A DNA stretch of 64,000 nucleotides from Calliopsis andreniformis (GCF_051401765.1 NW_027480438.1:1674001-1738000); one strand, 5' to 3'; counted from the first letter of the stretch, positions 52,977 to 64,000 are shown. Program-made: numbers and translations. The notes: generated by a model not told the origin, from the letters alone.

Positions 52977-53900
52977 CCTCAATCCTGAATCCTCAATCCT
53001 CAATCCTCAATCCTCAATCCTCAATATTCAATCATCAATACTCAATCTTCAACCCTCAATCTTCAATCCTCAATACTCAATCTTCAATCCTCAATCCTCA
53101 ATCCTCAATCCTCAATCCTCAATCCTCAATCCTCAATATTCAACCCTGAATCCTCAATCCTCAATACTCAATCCTCAATCTTCAATGCTCAATACTCAAT
53201 CTTCAATGATCAATCCTCAATCCTCAATTCTCAGTCGTCAATCCTCAGTCATCAATCCTCAATCTTCAATACTCAATCGTCAATCCTTAGTCCTCAATCC
53301 TCAATCCTCAATCCTCGTTCCTCAAACCTCAATCCTCAACCCTCAGTCTTCATCCTCAATCCTCAAACCTCAATACTCAATCCTCAATATTCAATCGTCA
53401 ATACTCAATCTTCAGTCCCCAATCCTCAAACCTCAATCCTCAATCCTCATTCTTCAATCCTAAATACCCAATCCTTAATCTGCAATCCTCAATCCTCAAT
53501 CCTCAATTCTCAATCCTCAATCCTTAATCCTCAGACCTCAAACATCAATATTCAACCCTCAGTCCTCGTCCTCAATCCACAACACTCAATCCTCAGTCCT
53601 CAATATTCAATCATAAATATTCAATCTTCAATCCTCAATCCTCAATCCTCAATCCTCAATCCTCAATCCTCAATATTCAACCCTGAATCCTCAATCCTCA
53701 ATACTCAATCCTCAATCTTCAATGCTCAATACTCAATCTTCAATCCTCAATCCTCAATCGCCAATCCTCAATCCTCAATTTTCAATCCTCAACACTCAAT
53801 CTTCAATCCTCAATCCTCAATCCTCAATCCTCAATCCTCATTCTTCAATCCTCAATACCCAATCCTCAATCTTCAATCCTCAATCCTCAATCCTCAATCC

Positions 53901-55434
53901 TAATTCCTCAATCCTCATTCTTCAATCCTAAATACCCAATCCTCAATTTCAATCCTCAATCCTCAATCCTCATTTCTCAATCCTCAATCCTCAACCCTCA
54001 GCCCTCATCCTCCATCCTCAGTACTCAATCCTCTATCCTCAATCTTCAATCCTCAATACTCAATCTTCAATCCTCATTCCTCAATCCTCAATCCTCAATC
54101 CTCAATCTTCAATCCTCAATACTCAATCTGCAAACCTCAATCCTCAAACCTCAATCCTCAATCCTCATTCCTCAATCCTCAATACCCAATCCTCAATCCT
54201 CAATTCTCAATCCTCAATCCTCAATATTGAATCATCAATACTCAATCTTCAATCCTCAATCTTCAATCCTCAATACTCAATCTTCAATCCTCAATCCTCT
54301 ATCCTCAATCCTCAATCCTCAATCCTCAGGCATCAATACTCAATCTACAATATTCAATCCTCAATCCTTAATCCTCAATCCACGATCCTCAACCTTCAAT
54401 ACTCAATACTCAATCTTCAACCCTCAATCCTCAATCCCTAATCCTCAATCCTCAATCCTCAATATTCAATCCTCAATACTCATTCTTCAATCATCATCCT
54501 TAATCCTCAATTCTCAGTCGTCAATCCTCAATCCTCAATCCTCACTCTTCAATCCTCAATACCCAATCCTCAATCTTCAATCCTCAAACATCAATCCTCA
54601 ATTCTCAATCCTCAATCCTCAGTCCTCAGTCGTCGAACCTCAATACCCGACCCTTAGCACTCATCCTAAATCCTCAGTCCTCAATCCTCAATCCTCAAAC
54701 CTAAATCCTCTACCGTCAGTCCTCGTCCTCAATCCTCAAACCTCATTCCTCAATCCTCAATATTCAATCATCAATACTCAATCTTCAATCCTCAATCCTC
54801 AATCCTCAATCCTCAATCCTCAATCCACAATCCTCAACCTTGAATACTCAATAATCAATCTCCAATCCTACATCCTCAAACCTCAATCCTCAATCCTCAA
54901 TCCTCAATCCTCAATCCTCATTCTTCAATCCTCAATACCCTATCCTCAATCTTCAATCCTCAAACATCAATCCTCAATTCTCAATCCTCAATCCTCAGTC
55001 GTCAGTCGTCGAACCTCAATCCCCGACGCTTAGCACTCATCCTCAATCCTCAGTCCTCAATCCTCAATCCTCAAACCTAAATCCTCTACCGTCAGTCCTC
55101 GTCCTCAATCCTCAAACCTCAATCCTCTATCCTCAATATTCAAGCATCAATACTCAATCTTCAATCCTCAATCCTCAATCCTCAATCCTCAATCCTCAAT
55201 CCTCAATCCTGAATCCTCATTCCCCAACCCTCAATCCTCATTCTTCAAACCTCAATCCTCAACCCTCAGTCCTCATACTCAATTCTCAATTCTCAATCCT
55301 CAATCCTCAATCCTCAATCTTCAATCCTCAATAATCAATCTCCAATCCTCAATCCTGAATCCTCGATCCTCAATCCTCAGGCATCAATACTCAATCTTCA
55401 ATACTCAATCCTCAATCCTCAATCCTCAATCCTC
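53901..55434 (+). repeat. Heptamer stretch with mixed landmarks
   Basis: Only heptamer repeat is present. Two GTCGTCG landmarks lie 376 bp apart (54,629 and 55,005), much closer than elsewhere, and both are followed by the CTCTACCGTC string. I see no long-period partner with constant offset for the whole stretch, so it may be an older or more rearranged part of the array. No gene is present. Confidence 0.7.
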
Positions 55435-57330
55435 AATCCTCAAACCTCAATCCTCAATCCTCAATATTCAATCATCAATACTCAATCTTCAATCCTCAAT
55501 CCTCAATCCTCAATCCTCAATCCTCAATCCTCAATCCTCAATCCTCAATCCTCAATCCTCAATCCTCAATCCTCAATCCACAATCCTCAACCTTCAATAC
55601 TCAATAATCAATCTCCAATCCTAGATCCTCAATCCTCAATCCTCAATCCTCATTCCTCAATCCTCAATACCCAATCCTCAGTCTTCAATCCTCAAACATC
55701 AATCCTCAATTCTCAATCCTCAATCCTCAGTCCTCAGTCGTCGAATCTCAATCCCCGACGCTTAGCACGCATCCTCAATCCTCAGTCCTCAATCCTCAAT
55801 CCTCAAACCTAAATCCTCTACCGTCAGTCCTCGTCCTCAATCCTCAAACCTCAATCCCCAATCCTCAATATTCAATCAGCAATACTCAATCTTCAATCCT
55901 CAATCCTCAATCCTCAATCCTCAATCCTCAATCCTCAATCCTCAATATTCAATCGTCAATACTCAATCTTCAACCCTCAATCTTCAATCCTCAATACTCA
56001 ATCTTCCATCCTCAATCCTCAATCCTCAATCCTCAATCCTCAATCCTCAGGCATCAATACTCAATCTACAATATTCAATCCTCAATCCTTAATCCTCAAT
56101 CCACAATCCTCAACCTTCAATACTCAATACTCAATCTTCAATCCTCAATCCTCAATCCTCAATCCTCAATCCTCAATCCTCAATCCGCAATATTCAATCC
56201 TCAATACTCAATCTTCAATCATCAATCCTCAATCCTCAATTCTCAGTCGTCAATCCTCAGTCATCAATCCTCAATCTTCAATACTCAATCGTCAATCCTT
56301 AGTCCTCAATCCTCAATCCTCAATCCTCGTTCCTCAAACCTCAATCCTCAACCCTCAGTCTTCATCCTCAATCCTCAAACCTCAATCCTCAATCCTCAAT
56401 ATTCAATCATCAATACTCAATCTTCAATCCCCAATCCTCAAACCTCAATCCTCAATCCTCACTCTTCAATCCTAAATACCCAATCCTTAATCTTCAATCC
56501 TAAATTCTCAATCCTCAATTCTCAATCCTCAATCCTTAATCCTCAGACCTCAAACATCAATATTCAACCCTCAGTCCTCGTCCTCAATCCACAACCCTCA
56601 ATCCTCAGTCCTCAATATTCAATCATAAATATTCAATCTTCAATCCTCAATCCTCAATCCTCAATCCTCAATCCTCAATCCTCAATCTTCAACCCTGGAT
56701 CCTCAATCCTCAATACTCAATCCTCCATCTTCAATCCTCAATACTCAATCTTCAATCCTCAATCCTCAATCGTCAATCCTCAATCCTCAATTTTCAATCC
56801 TCAACACTCAATCTTCAATCCTCAATCCTCAATCCTCAATCCTCAATTTTCAATCCTCAACACTCAATCTTCAATCCTCAATCCTCAATCCTCAATCCTC
56901 AATCCTCATTCTTCATTCCTCAATACCCAATCCTCAATCTTCAGTCCTCAATCCTCAATCCTCAATCCTAATTCCTCAATCCTCATTCTTCAATCCTCAA
57001 TACCCAATCCTCAATTTCAATCCTCAATCCTCAATCCTCATTTCTCAATCCTCAATCCTCAACCCTCAGCCCTCATCTTCCATCCTCAGTACTCAATCCT
57101 CTATCCTCAATCTTCAATCCTCAATACTCAATCTTCAATCCTCATTCCTCAATCCTCAATCCTCAATCCTCAATCTTCAATCCTCAAACATCTATCCTCA
57201 ATTCTCAATCCTCAATCCTCAGTCCTCAGTCGTCGAACATCAATCCCCGACCCTTAGCACTCATCCTCAATCCTCATCCCTCAATCCTCAATCCTCAAAC
57301 CTAAATCCTCTACCGTCAGCCCTCGTCCTC
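55435..57330 (+). repeat. 1,896-bp tandem unit, copy 1
   Basis: This unit matches the next at exactly 1,896 bp: CAAACC at 55,441 and 57,337, GTCGTCG at 55,737 and 57,633, CTGGATCC at 56,695 and 58,591, and GTCGTCG at 57,229 and 59,125. It carries private variants such as CTGGATCC and CTCCATCTTC that distinguish this family from the left half of the window. Confidence 0.88.
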
Positions 57331-59335
57331 AATCCTCAAACCTCAATCCTCAATCCTCAATATTCAATCATCAATTCTCAATCTTCAATCCTCAATCCTC
57401 AATCCTCAATCCTCAATCCTCAATCCTCAATCCTCAATCCTCAATCCTCAATCCTCAATCCTCAATCCTCAATCCACAATCCTCAACCTTCAATACTCAA
57501 TAATCAATCTCCAATCCTAGATCCTCAATCCTCAATCCTCAATCCTCATTCCTCAATCCTCAATACCCAATCCTCAGTCTTCAATCCTCAAACATCAATC
57601 CTCAATTCTCAATCCTCAATCCTCAGTCCTCAGTCGTCGAATCTCAATCCCCGACGCTTAGCACGCATCCTCAATCCTCAGTCCTCAATCCTCAATCCTC
57701 AAACCTAAATCCTCTACCGTCAGTCCTCGTCCTCAATCCTCAAACCTCAATCCCCAATCCTCAATATTCAATCAGCAATACTCAATCTTCAATCCTCAAT
57801 CCTCAATCCTCAATCCTCAATCCTCAATCCTCAATCCTCAATATTCAATCGTCAATACTCAATCTTCAACCCTCAATCTTCAATCCTCAATACTCAATCT
57901 TCCATCCTCAATCCTCAATCCTCAATCCTCAATCCTCAATCCTCAGGCATCAATACTCAATCTACAATATTCAATCCTCAATCCTTAATCCTCAATCCAC
58001 AATCCTCAACCTTCAATACTCAATACTCAATCTTCAATCCTCAATCCTCAATCCTCAATCCTCAATCCTCAATCCTCAATCCGCAATATTCAATCCTCAA
58101 TACTCAATCTTCAATCATCAATCCTCAATCCTCAATTCTCAGTCGTCAATCCTCAGTCATCAATCCTCAATCTTCAATACTCAATCGTCAATCCTTAGTC
58201 CTCAATCCTCAATCCTCAATCCTCGTTCCTCAAACCTCAATCCTCAACCCTCAGTCTTCATCCTCAATCCTCAAACCTCAATCCTCAATCCTCAATATTC
58301 AATCATCAATACTCAATCTTCAATCCCCAATCCTCAAACCTCAATCCTCAATCCTCACTCTTCAATCCTAAATACCCAATCCTTAATCTTCAATCCTAAA
58401 TTCTCAATCCTCAATTCTCAATCCTCAATCCTTAATCCTCAGACCTCAAACATCAATATTCAACCCTCAGTCCTCGTCCTCAATCCACAACCCTCAATCC
58501 TCAGTCCTCAATATTCAATCATAAATATTCAATCTTCAATCCTCAATCCTCAATCCTCAATCCTCAATCCTCAATCCTCAATCTTCAACCCTGGATCCTC
58601 AATCCTCAATACTCAATCCTCCATCTTCAATCCTCAATACTCAATCTTCAATCCTCAATCCTCAATCGTCAATCCTCAATCCTCAATTTTCAATCCTCAA
58701 CACTCAATCTTCAATCCTCAATCCTCAATCCTCAATCCTCAATTTTCAATCCTCAACACTCAATCTTCAATCCTCAATCCTCAATCCTCAATCCTCAATC
58801 CTCATTCTTCATTCCTCAATACCCAATCCTCAATCTTCAGTCCTCAATCCTCAATCCTCAATCCTAATTCCTCAATCCTCATTCTTCAATCCTCAATACC
58901 CAATCCTCAATTTCAATCCTCAATCCTCAATCCTCATTTCTCAATCCTCAATCCTCAACCCTCAGCCCTCATCTTCCATCCTCAGTACTCAATCCTCTAT
59001 CCTCAATCTTCAATCCTCAATACTCAATCTTCAATCCTCATTCCTCAATCCTCAATCCTCAATCCTCAATCTTCAATCCTCAAACATCTATCCTCAATTC
59101 TCAATCCTCAATCCTCAGTCCTCAGTCGTCGAACATCAATCCCCGACCCTTAGCACTCATCCTCAATCCTCATCCCTCAATCCTCAATCCTCAAACCTAA
59201 ATCCTCTACCGTCAGCCCTCGTCCTCAATCCTCAAACCTCAATCCTCAATCCTCAATATTCAATCATCAATTCTCAATCTTCAATCCTCAATCCTCAATC
59301 CTCAATCCTCAATCCTCAATCCTCAATCCTCAATA
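57331..59335 (+). repeat. 1,896-bp tandem unit, copy 2
   Basis: This copy matches the preceding unit without an offset change until about 59,330. There it passes into ATATTCTATCATC where the first copy reads a run of perfect heptamers. No single-base difference is obvious by eye inside the body, so the duplication is recent or homogenised. A third, partial member of the family lies at the right end of the window (offset 5,375 bp). Confidence 0.88.
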
Positions 59336-59419
59336 TTCTATCATCAATACTCAATCTTTAACCCTCAATCTTCAATCCTCAATACTCAATCTTCAATCCT
59401 CAATCCTCAATCCTCAATC

Positions 59420-61040
59420 CTCAATCCTCAATCCTCAATATTCAATCCTCAATACTCAATCTTCAATCCTCAATCCTCAATCCTCAATATTCAATCCTCA
59501 ATACACAATCTTCAATCATCAATACTCAATCTTCAACCCTCAATCTTCAATCCTCAATACTCAATCCTCAATCCTCAATATTCAACCCTCAGCCCCCATC
59601 CTCCATCCTCAATACTCAATCCTCAATCCCCAATCTTCAATCCTCAATTCCCAATCTTCGATCCTCGATCCTCAATCCTCAATATTCAATCCTCAATACT
59701 CAATCTTCAATCATCAATCCTCAATCCCCAATTCTCAGTCGTCAATCCTCAGTCATCAATCCTCAATCTTCAATACTCAATCGTCAATCCTTCGTCCTCA
59801 ATCCTCAATCCTCAATCCTCAATCCTCATTCCTCAATATTCAATCACCAATACTCAATCTTCAACCCTCAATCTTCAATCCTCAATACTCAATCTTCAAT
59901 CCTGAATCCTCAATCCTCAATCCTCAATCCTCAATCCTCAGGCATCCATACTCAATCTACCATATTCAATCCTCAATCCTTAACCCTCAATCCACAATCC
60001 TCAAGCTTCAATACTCAATACTGAATCTTCAACCCTCAATCCTCAATCCTCAATCCTCAATCCTCAATCCTCAATCTTCAATCCTCAATTCTCAATCTTC
60101 AATCCTCGATCCTCAATCCTCAATCCTCAATATTCAATCATCAATACTCAATCTTCAACCCCCAATCTTCAATCCTCAATACTCAATATTCAATCCTCAA
60201 TCCTCAATCCTCAATCCTCAATCCTCAATCCTCAATCCTCAGGCATCAATACTCAATCTACAATATTCAATCCTCAGTCCTTAATCCTCAATCCACAATC
60301 CTCAACCTTCAATACTCAATACTCAATCTTCAATCCTCAATCCTCAATCCTCAATCCTCAATCCTCAATCCTCAATCCTCAGGCATCAATACTCAATCTT
60401 CAATGCTCAATCCTCAATCCTCAATCCTCAATCCTCATTCCCCAACCCTCAATCCTCATTCCTCAAACCTCAACCCTCAACCCTCAGTCCTCATACTCAA
60501 TTCTCAATTCTCAATCCTCAATCCTCAATCCTCAATCTTCAATCCTCAATAATCAACCTCCAATCCTCAATCCTCAATTCTCGATCCTCAATCCTCAGGC
60601 ATCAATACTCAATCTTCAATACTCAAACCTCAATCCTCACTCCTCAATCCTCAATCCTCAAACCTCAATCCTCAATCCTCAATATTCAATCATCAATACT
60701 CAATCTTCAATCCGCAATCCTCAATCCTCAATCCTCAACCCTCAATCCTCATTCCTCAAACCTCAATCCTCAACCCTCAGTCCTCATACTCAATTCTCAA
60801 TTCTCAATCCTCAATTCTCAATCCTCAATCTTCAGTCCTCAATAATCAATCTCCGATTCTAGATCCTCAATCCCCAATCTTCAATCCTTAATCCTCAATC
60901 TTCAATCCCCAATCCCCAGTACTCAATCTTCAATCCTCAATGCTCAATCCTCAATCCTCAATCCTCAGTCCTCAGACCTCAATCTTCAATCCTCAAACCT
61001 CAATCCTCAACCGTCAGTCCTCATTCTCCAACCTCAATCC
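59420..61040 (+). repeat. Block of 2.26-kb spaced pair, copy 1
   Basis: Variant strings CTCAGCCCCC at 59,588 and GGCATCCATAC at 59,941 recur at 61,844 and 62,197, 2,256 bp later. The offset grows to 2,262 bp at 60,383 and 2,270 bp at 60,961, showing small insertions. Several substitutions separate the two blocks (for example TACACAATC at 59,49x against TACTCAACC), so this pair is more diverged than the other duplications. Confidence 0.82.
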
Positions 61041-61675
61041 TCAATACTCAATCTTCAATCATCAATCCTCAATCCTCAATTCTCAGTCGTCAATCCTCAG
61101 TCATCAATCCTCAATCTTCAACACTCAATCGTCAATCCTTAGTCCTCAATCCTCAATCCTCGATCCTCGTTCCTCAAACCTCAATCCTCAACCCTCAGTC
61201 TTCATCCTCAATCCTCAAACCTCAATCCTCAACCCTCAATATTCAATCATCAATACTCAATCTTCAATCCTCAATCCTCAAACCTCAATCCTCAATCCTC
61301 ATTCTTCAATACTAAACACCCAATCCTCAATCCTCAATCCTCAATCCTCAATCCTCAATCCTCAATCTTCAACCCTGAATCCTCAATCCTCAATACTCAA
61401 TCCTCAATCTTCAATCCTCAATACTCAATCTTCAATCCTCAATCCTCAATCCTCAATCCTCAATATTCAATCATCAATACTCAATCTTCAATCCTCAATC
61501 CTCAATCCTCAATTCTCAATCCTCAATCCTCAATCCTCAATCCTTAATCCTCAATCCTCAATCCTCAATCCTCAATCCTCAATCCTCAATCCTCAATCCT
61601 CAATCCGCAATATTCAATCCTCAATACTCAATCTTCAATCATCAATCCTCAATCCTCAATTCTCAATCCTCAATC
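61041..61675 (+). repeat. Patch resembling the 4.6-4.8 kb string
   Basis: Between the two 2.26-kb-spaced blocks lies a string whose markers match the left part of the window at a constant offset of 56,511 bp: CGATCCTCG at 61,161 and 4,650, and CTAAACACCC at 61,312 and 4,801. The same string also exists in macro-repeat copy 2 (17.5-17.7 kb). It looks like a patch transferred between distant parts of the array. Confidence 0.72.
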
Positions 61676-63310
61676 CTCAATCCTCAATCCTCAATATTCA
61701 ATCCTCAATACTCAATCTTCAATCCTCAATCCTCAATCCTCAATATTCAATCCTCAATACTCAACCTTCAATCATCAATACTCAATCTTCAACCCTCAAT
61801 CTTCAATCCTCAATACTCAATCCTCAATCCTCAATATTTAACCCTCAGCCCCCATCCTCCATCCTCAATACTCAATCCTCAATCCCCAATCTTCAATCCT
61901 CAATTCTCAATCTTCGATCCTCGATCCTCAATCCTCAATATTCAATCCTCAATACTCAATCTTCAATCATCAATCCTCAATCCCCAATTCTCAGTCGTCA
62001 ATCCTCAGTCATCAATCCTCAATCTTCAATACTCAATCGTCAATCCTTCGTCCTCAATCCTCAATCCTCAATCCTCAATCCTAATTCCTCAATATTCAAT
62101 CATCAATACTCAATCTTCAACCCTCAATCTTCAATCCTCAATACTCAATCTTCAATCCTGAATCCTCAATCCTCAATCCTCAATCCTCAATCCTCAGGCA
62201 TCCATACTCAATCTACAATATTCAATCCTCAATCCTTAACCCTCAATCCACAATCCTCAAGCTTCAATACTCAATACTGAATCTTCAATCCTCAATCCTC
62301 AATCCTCAATCCTCAATCCTCAATCCTCAATCTTCAATCCTCAATTCTCAATCTTCAATCCTCGATCCTCAATCCTCAATCCTCAATATTCAATCATCAA
62401 TACTCAATCTTCAACCCTCAATCTTCAATCCTCAATACTCAATCTTCAATCCTCAATCCTCAATCCTCAATCCTCAATCCTCAATCCTCAATCCTCAATC
62501 CTCAGGCATCAATACTCAATCTACAATCTTCAATCCTCAGTCCTTAATCCTCAATCCACAATCCTCAACCTTCAATACTCAATACTCAATCTTCAATCCT
62601 CAATCCTCAATCCTCAATCCTCAATCCTCAATCCTCAATCCTCATGCATCAATGCTCAATCTTCAATGCTCAATCCTCAATCCTCAATCCTCAATCCTCA
62701 TTCCCCAACCCTCAATCCTCATTCCTCAAACCTCAACCCTCAACCCTCAGACCTCATACTCAATTCTCAATTCTCAATCCTCAATCCTCAATCCTCAATC
62801 TTCAATCCTCAATAATCAATCTCCAATCCTCAATCCTCAATTCTCGATCCTCAATCCTCAGGCATCAATACTCAATCTTCAATACTCAACCCTCAATCCT
62901 CACTCCTCAATCCTCAATCCTCAAACCTCAATCCTCAATCCTCAATATTCAATCATCAATACTCAATCTTCAATCCGCAATCCTCAATCCTCAATCCTCA
63001 ATCCTCAACCCTCAATCCTCATTCCTCAAACCTCAATCCTCAACCCTCAGTCCTCATACTCAATTCTCAATTCTCAATCCTCAATTCTCAATCCTCAATC
63101 TTCAGTCCTCAATAATCAATCTCCAATTCTAGATCCTCAATCCCCAATCTTCAATGCTTAATCCTCAATCTTCAATCCCCAATCCCCAGTACTCAATCTT
63201 CAATCCTCAATGCTCAATCCTCAATCCTCAATCCTCAGTCCTCAGACCTCAATCTTCAATCCTCAAACCTCAATCCTCAACCGTCAGTCCTCATTCTCCA
63301 ACCTCAATCC
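61676..63310 (+). repeat. Block of 2.26-kb spaced pair, copy 2
   Basis: This block is the partner of 59,420-61,040. It ends after the CTCATTCTCC string at 63,291 (61,021 in copy 1), where copy 2 continues with CAATCCTCAATGC and copy 1 with CAATACTC. One GGCATC landmark of copy 1 (60,382) reads TGCATC here at 62,644, a point change in an otherwise well kept marker. Confidence 0.82.
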
Positions 63311-64000
63311 TCAATCCTCAATGCTCAACCTTCAATCCCCAATACTCAATCTTCAATCCTCAATCCTCAATACTCAATCCTCAATCCTCAAGCCTCAGGC
63401 ATCAATACTCAATCTTCAATACTCAATCCTCAATCCTCAATCTTCAATCCTCAATAATCAATCTCCGATCCTAGGTCCTCAATCCCCAACCTTCAATCGT
63501 TAATCCTCAATATTCAATCCTCAATCCCCAGTCATCAATCTTCAATCCTCAATGCTCAATCCTCAATCCTCAATCCTCAGTCCTCAATCCCCAATCCTTA
63601 ATCCTCAAACCTCAATCCTCAACCGTCAGTCCTCGTCCTCAATCCTCAAACCTCAATCTTCAATCCTCAATATTCAATCATCAATACTCAATCTTCAATC
63701 CTCAATCCTCAAACCTCAATCCTCAATCCTCATTCTTCAATCCTAAATACCCAATCCTTAATCTTCAATCCTTAATCCTCAATCCTCAATTCTCAATCCT
63801 CAATCCTTAATCCTCAGACCTCAAACATCAATATTCAACCCTCAGTCCTCGTCCTCAATCCACAACCCTCAATCCTCAGTCCTCAATATTCAATCATAAA
63901 TATTCAATCTTCAATCCTCAATCCTCAATCCTCAATCCTCAATCCTCAATCCTCAATCTTCAACCCTGGATCCTCAATCCTCAATACTCAATCCTCCATC
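63311..64000 (+). repeat. Right-end tail, partial third copy of the 1,896-bp family
   Basis: After about 200 bp of variant heptamers the string joins the 58.2-58.6 kb type at a constant offset of 5,375 bp: AGACC at 58,441 and 63,816, CTGGATCC at 58,591 and 63,966. The match runs to the last base, so the unit continues beyond the window. Confidence 0.8.

Larger units (their letters stand above)
45225..53900 (+). repeat. Segmental duplication, copy B (enlarged to 8.7 kb)
   Basis: This is copy A repeated, with an extra 1,867 bp. It is collinear with copy A at 7,320 bp offset until about 51,110, then restarts at the equivalent of 49,243, and from about 52,977 continues at 9,187 bp offset. The total length of about 8,680 bp equals the 6.8-kb length of copy A plus 1,867. 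It ends near 53,900, where copy A goes into CTAAATCC and this copy into CTAATTCC. Confidence 0.9.
1..64000. repeat. Heptanucleotide satellite array (TCAATCC)n filling the window
   Basis: The window consists of 7-bp units with + strand consensus TCAATCC, and no stretch longer than a few tens of bases departs from it. The most constant part is TCAAT. The two bases between cores vary most, giving CC, CT, AC, AT, CA, CG or TA, so common variants are TCAATCT, TCAATAC, TCAATAT and TCAATCA. Less frequent changes hit the core (TCAGT, TCAAC, TCAAA, TTAAT, TAAAT). The 7-bp register slips at recurrent places such as CTCAATTTCAATC. The consensus + strand has three C, two A, two T and no G, an extreme strand asymmetry. 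Both ends of the window are still repeat. I see no gene, RNA gene or mobile element in any part of it. The biological role is unknown. Confidence 0.98.

Noticed and set aside
1..64000. CRISPR array
   Set aside because: There are no 23-40 bp repeats with unique spacers. The periodicity is 7 bp, and longer periods are collinear strings of the same heptamer.
1..64000. Telomere or subtelomere repeat
   Set aside because: The G-rich strand (GGATTGA) has only GG pairs and is not the TTTAGGG, TTAGGG, TTAGG or TTGGGG type. The unit varies far more than telomerase products do. Subtelomeric or centromeric location cannot be excluded, but nothing in the sequence shows it.
1..64000. Mobile element or integron array
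   Set aside because: No transposase, integrase, terminal inverted repeat, target duplication or attC-like folding is visible. The duplications are explained by direct-repeat exchange.
1..64000. rRNA, tRNA or other structured RNA genes
   Set aside because: The near absence of G on the + strand and the strict 7-bp monotony leave no room for paired RNA folds. No tRNA-like or rRNA-like segment was seen.
1..64000. Minus-strand ribosome binding sites (AGGA every 7 nt) with TTG starts
   Set aside because: AGGA and TTG are part of the repeat unit, but each minus frame hits TGA within 21 nt in perfect repeat, so no meaningful product could be made.
1..64000. Firm assignment to cyanobacteria or another named host
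   Set aside because: Cyanobacterial STRR heptamers have a different, C-richer unit and are short. No gene in the window gives taxonomic evidence, so the host is left open.

Overview
The whole 64 kb window is one uninterrupted array of a degenerate heptanucleotide, read on the + strand as TCAATCC (CCTCAAT in another phase). I found no protein-coding gene, RNA gene, insertion sequence, CRISPR array, origin or other single-copy sequence. Both window edges lie inside the array, so it is longer than 64 kb. The consensus has no G on the + strand, and G appears only as variant bases.

The long open frames on the + strand are a consequence of the repeat. Seven is coprime to three, so every + frame reads the same stop-free heptapeptide cycle (S-I-L-N-P-Q-S), while every - frame meets a TGA once per 21 nt in perfect repeat. 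The frames start and end where point variants create ATG or stop codons. I treat none as a gene.

The informative structure is higher-order. Variant heptamers form long ordered strings that recur. (1) 1-29,315: a macro-repeat of 12,919-12,926 bp in two copies (the first lacking about 593 bp) plus a partial third. Inside it, spacings of about 3.0, 2.8 and 2.5 kb separate related blocks. (2) 28,175-32,117: two tandem copies of a 1,971-bp unit. (3) 32,118-34,600: a block collinear with 20,825-23,307. (4) 34,600-37,905: roughly 1.9-kb units. (5) 37,905-53,900: a 6.8-kb segment present twice, the second copy enlarged by a nested 1,867-bp tandem duplication. (6) 53,900-55,434: mixed landmarks without a clear long-period partner. 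(7) 55,435-59,335: two copies of a 1,896-bp unit. (8) 59,420-63,310: two related blocks 2,256-2,270 bp apart, separated by a patch resembling sequence near 4.6-4.8 kb. (9) 63,311-64,000: variant heptamers, then a partial copy of the 58-kb type.

This is the signature of satellite evolution: slippage of single heptamers plus unequal exchange or gene conversion of kilobase blocks, some of it recent. The host cannot be named from the sequence. A eukaryotic satellite fits the length and higher-order structure. Short heptamer arrays are also known in bacteria (the STRR heptamers of filamentous cyanobacteria are the precise precedent I can name), but an array this long would be exceptional there. 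Assembly error must be excluded before the large duplications are trusted.
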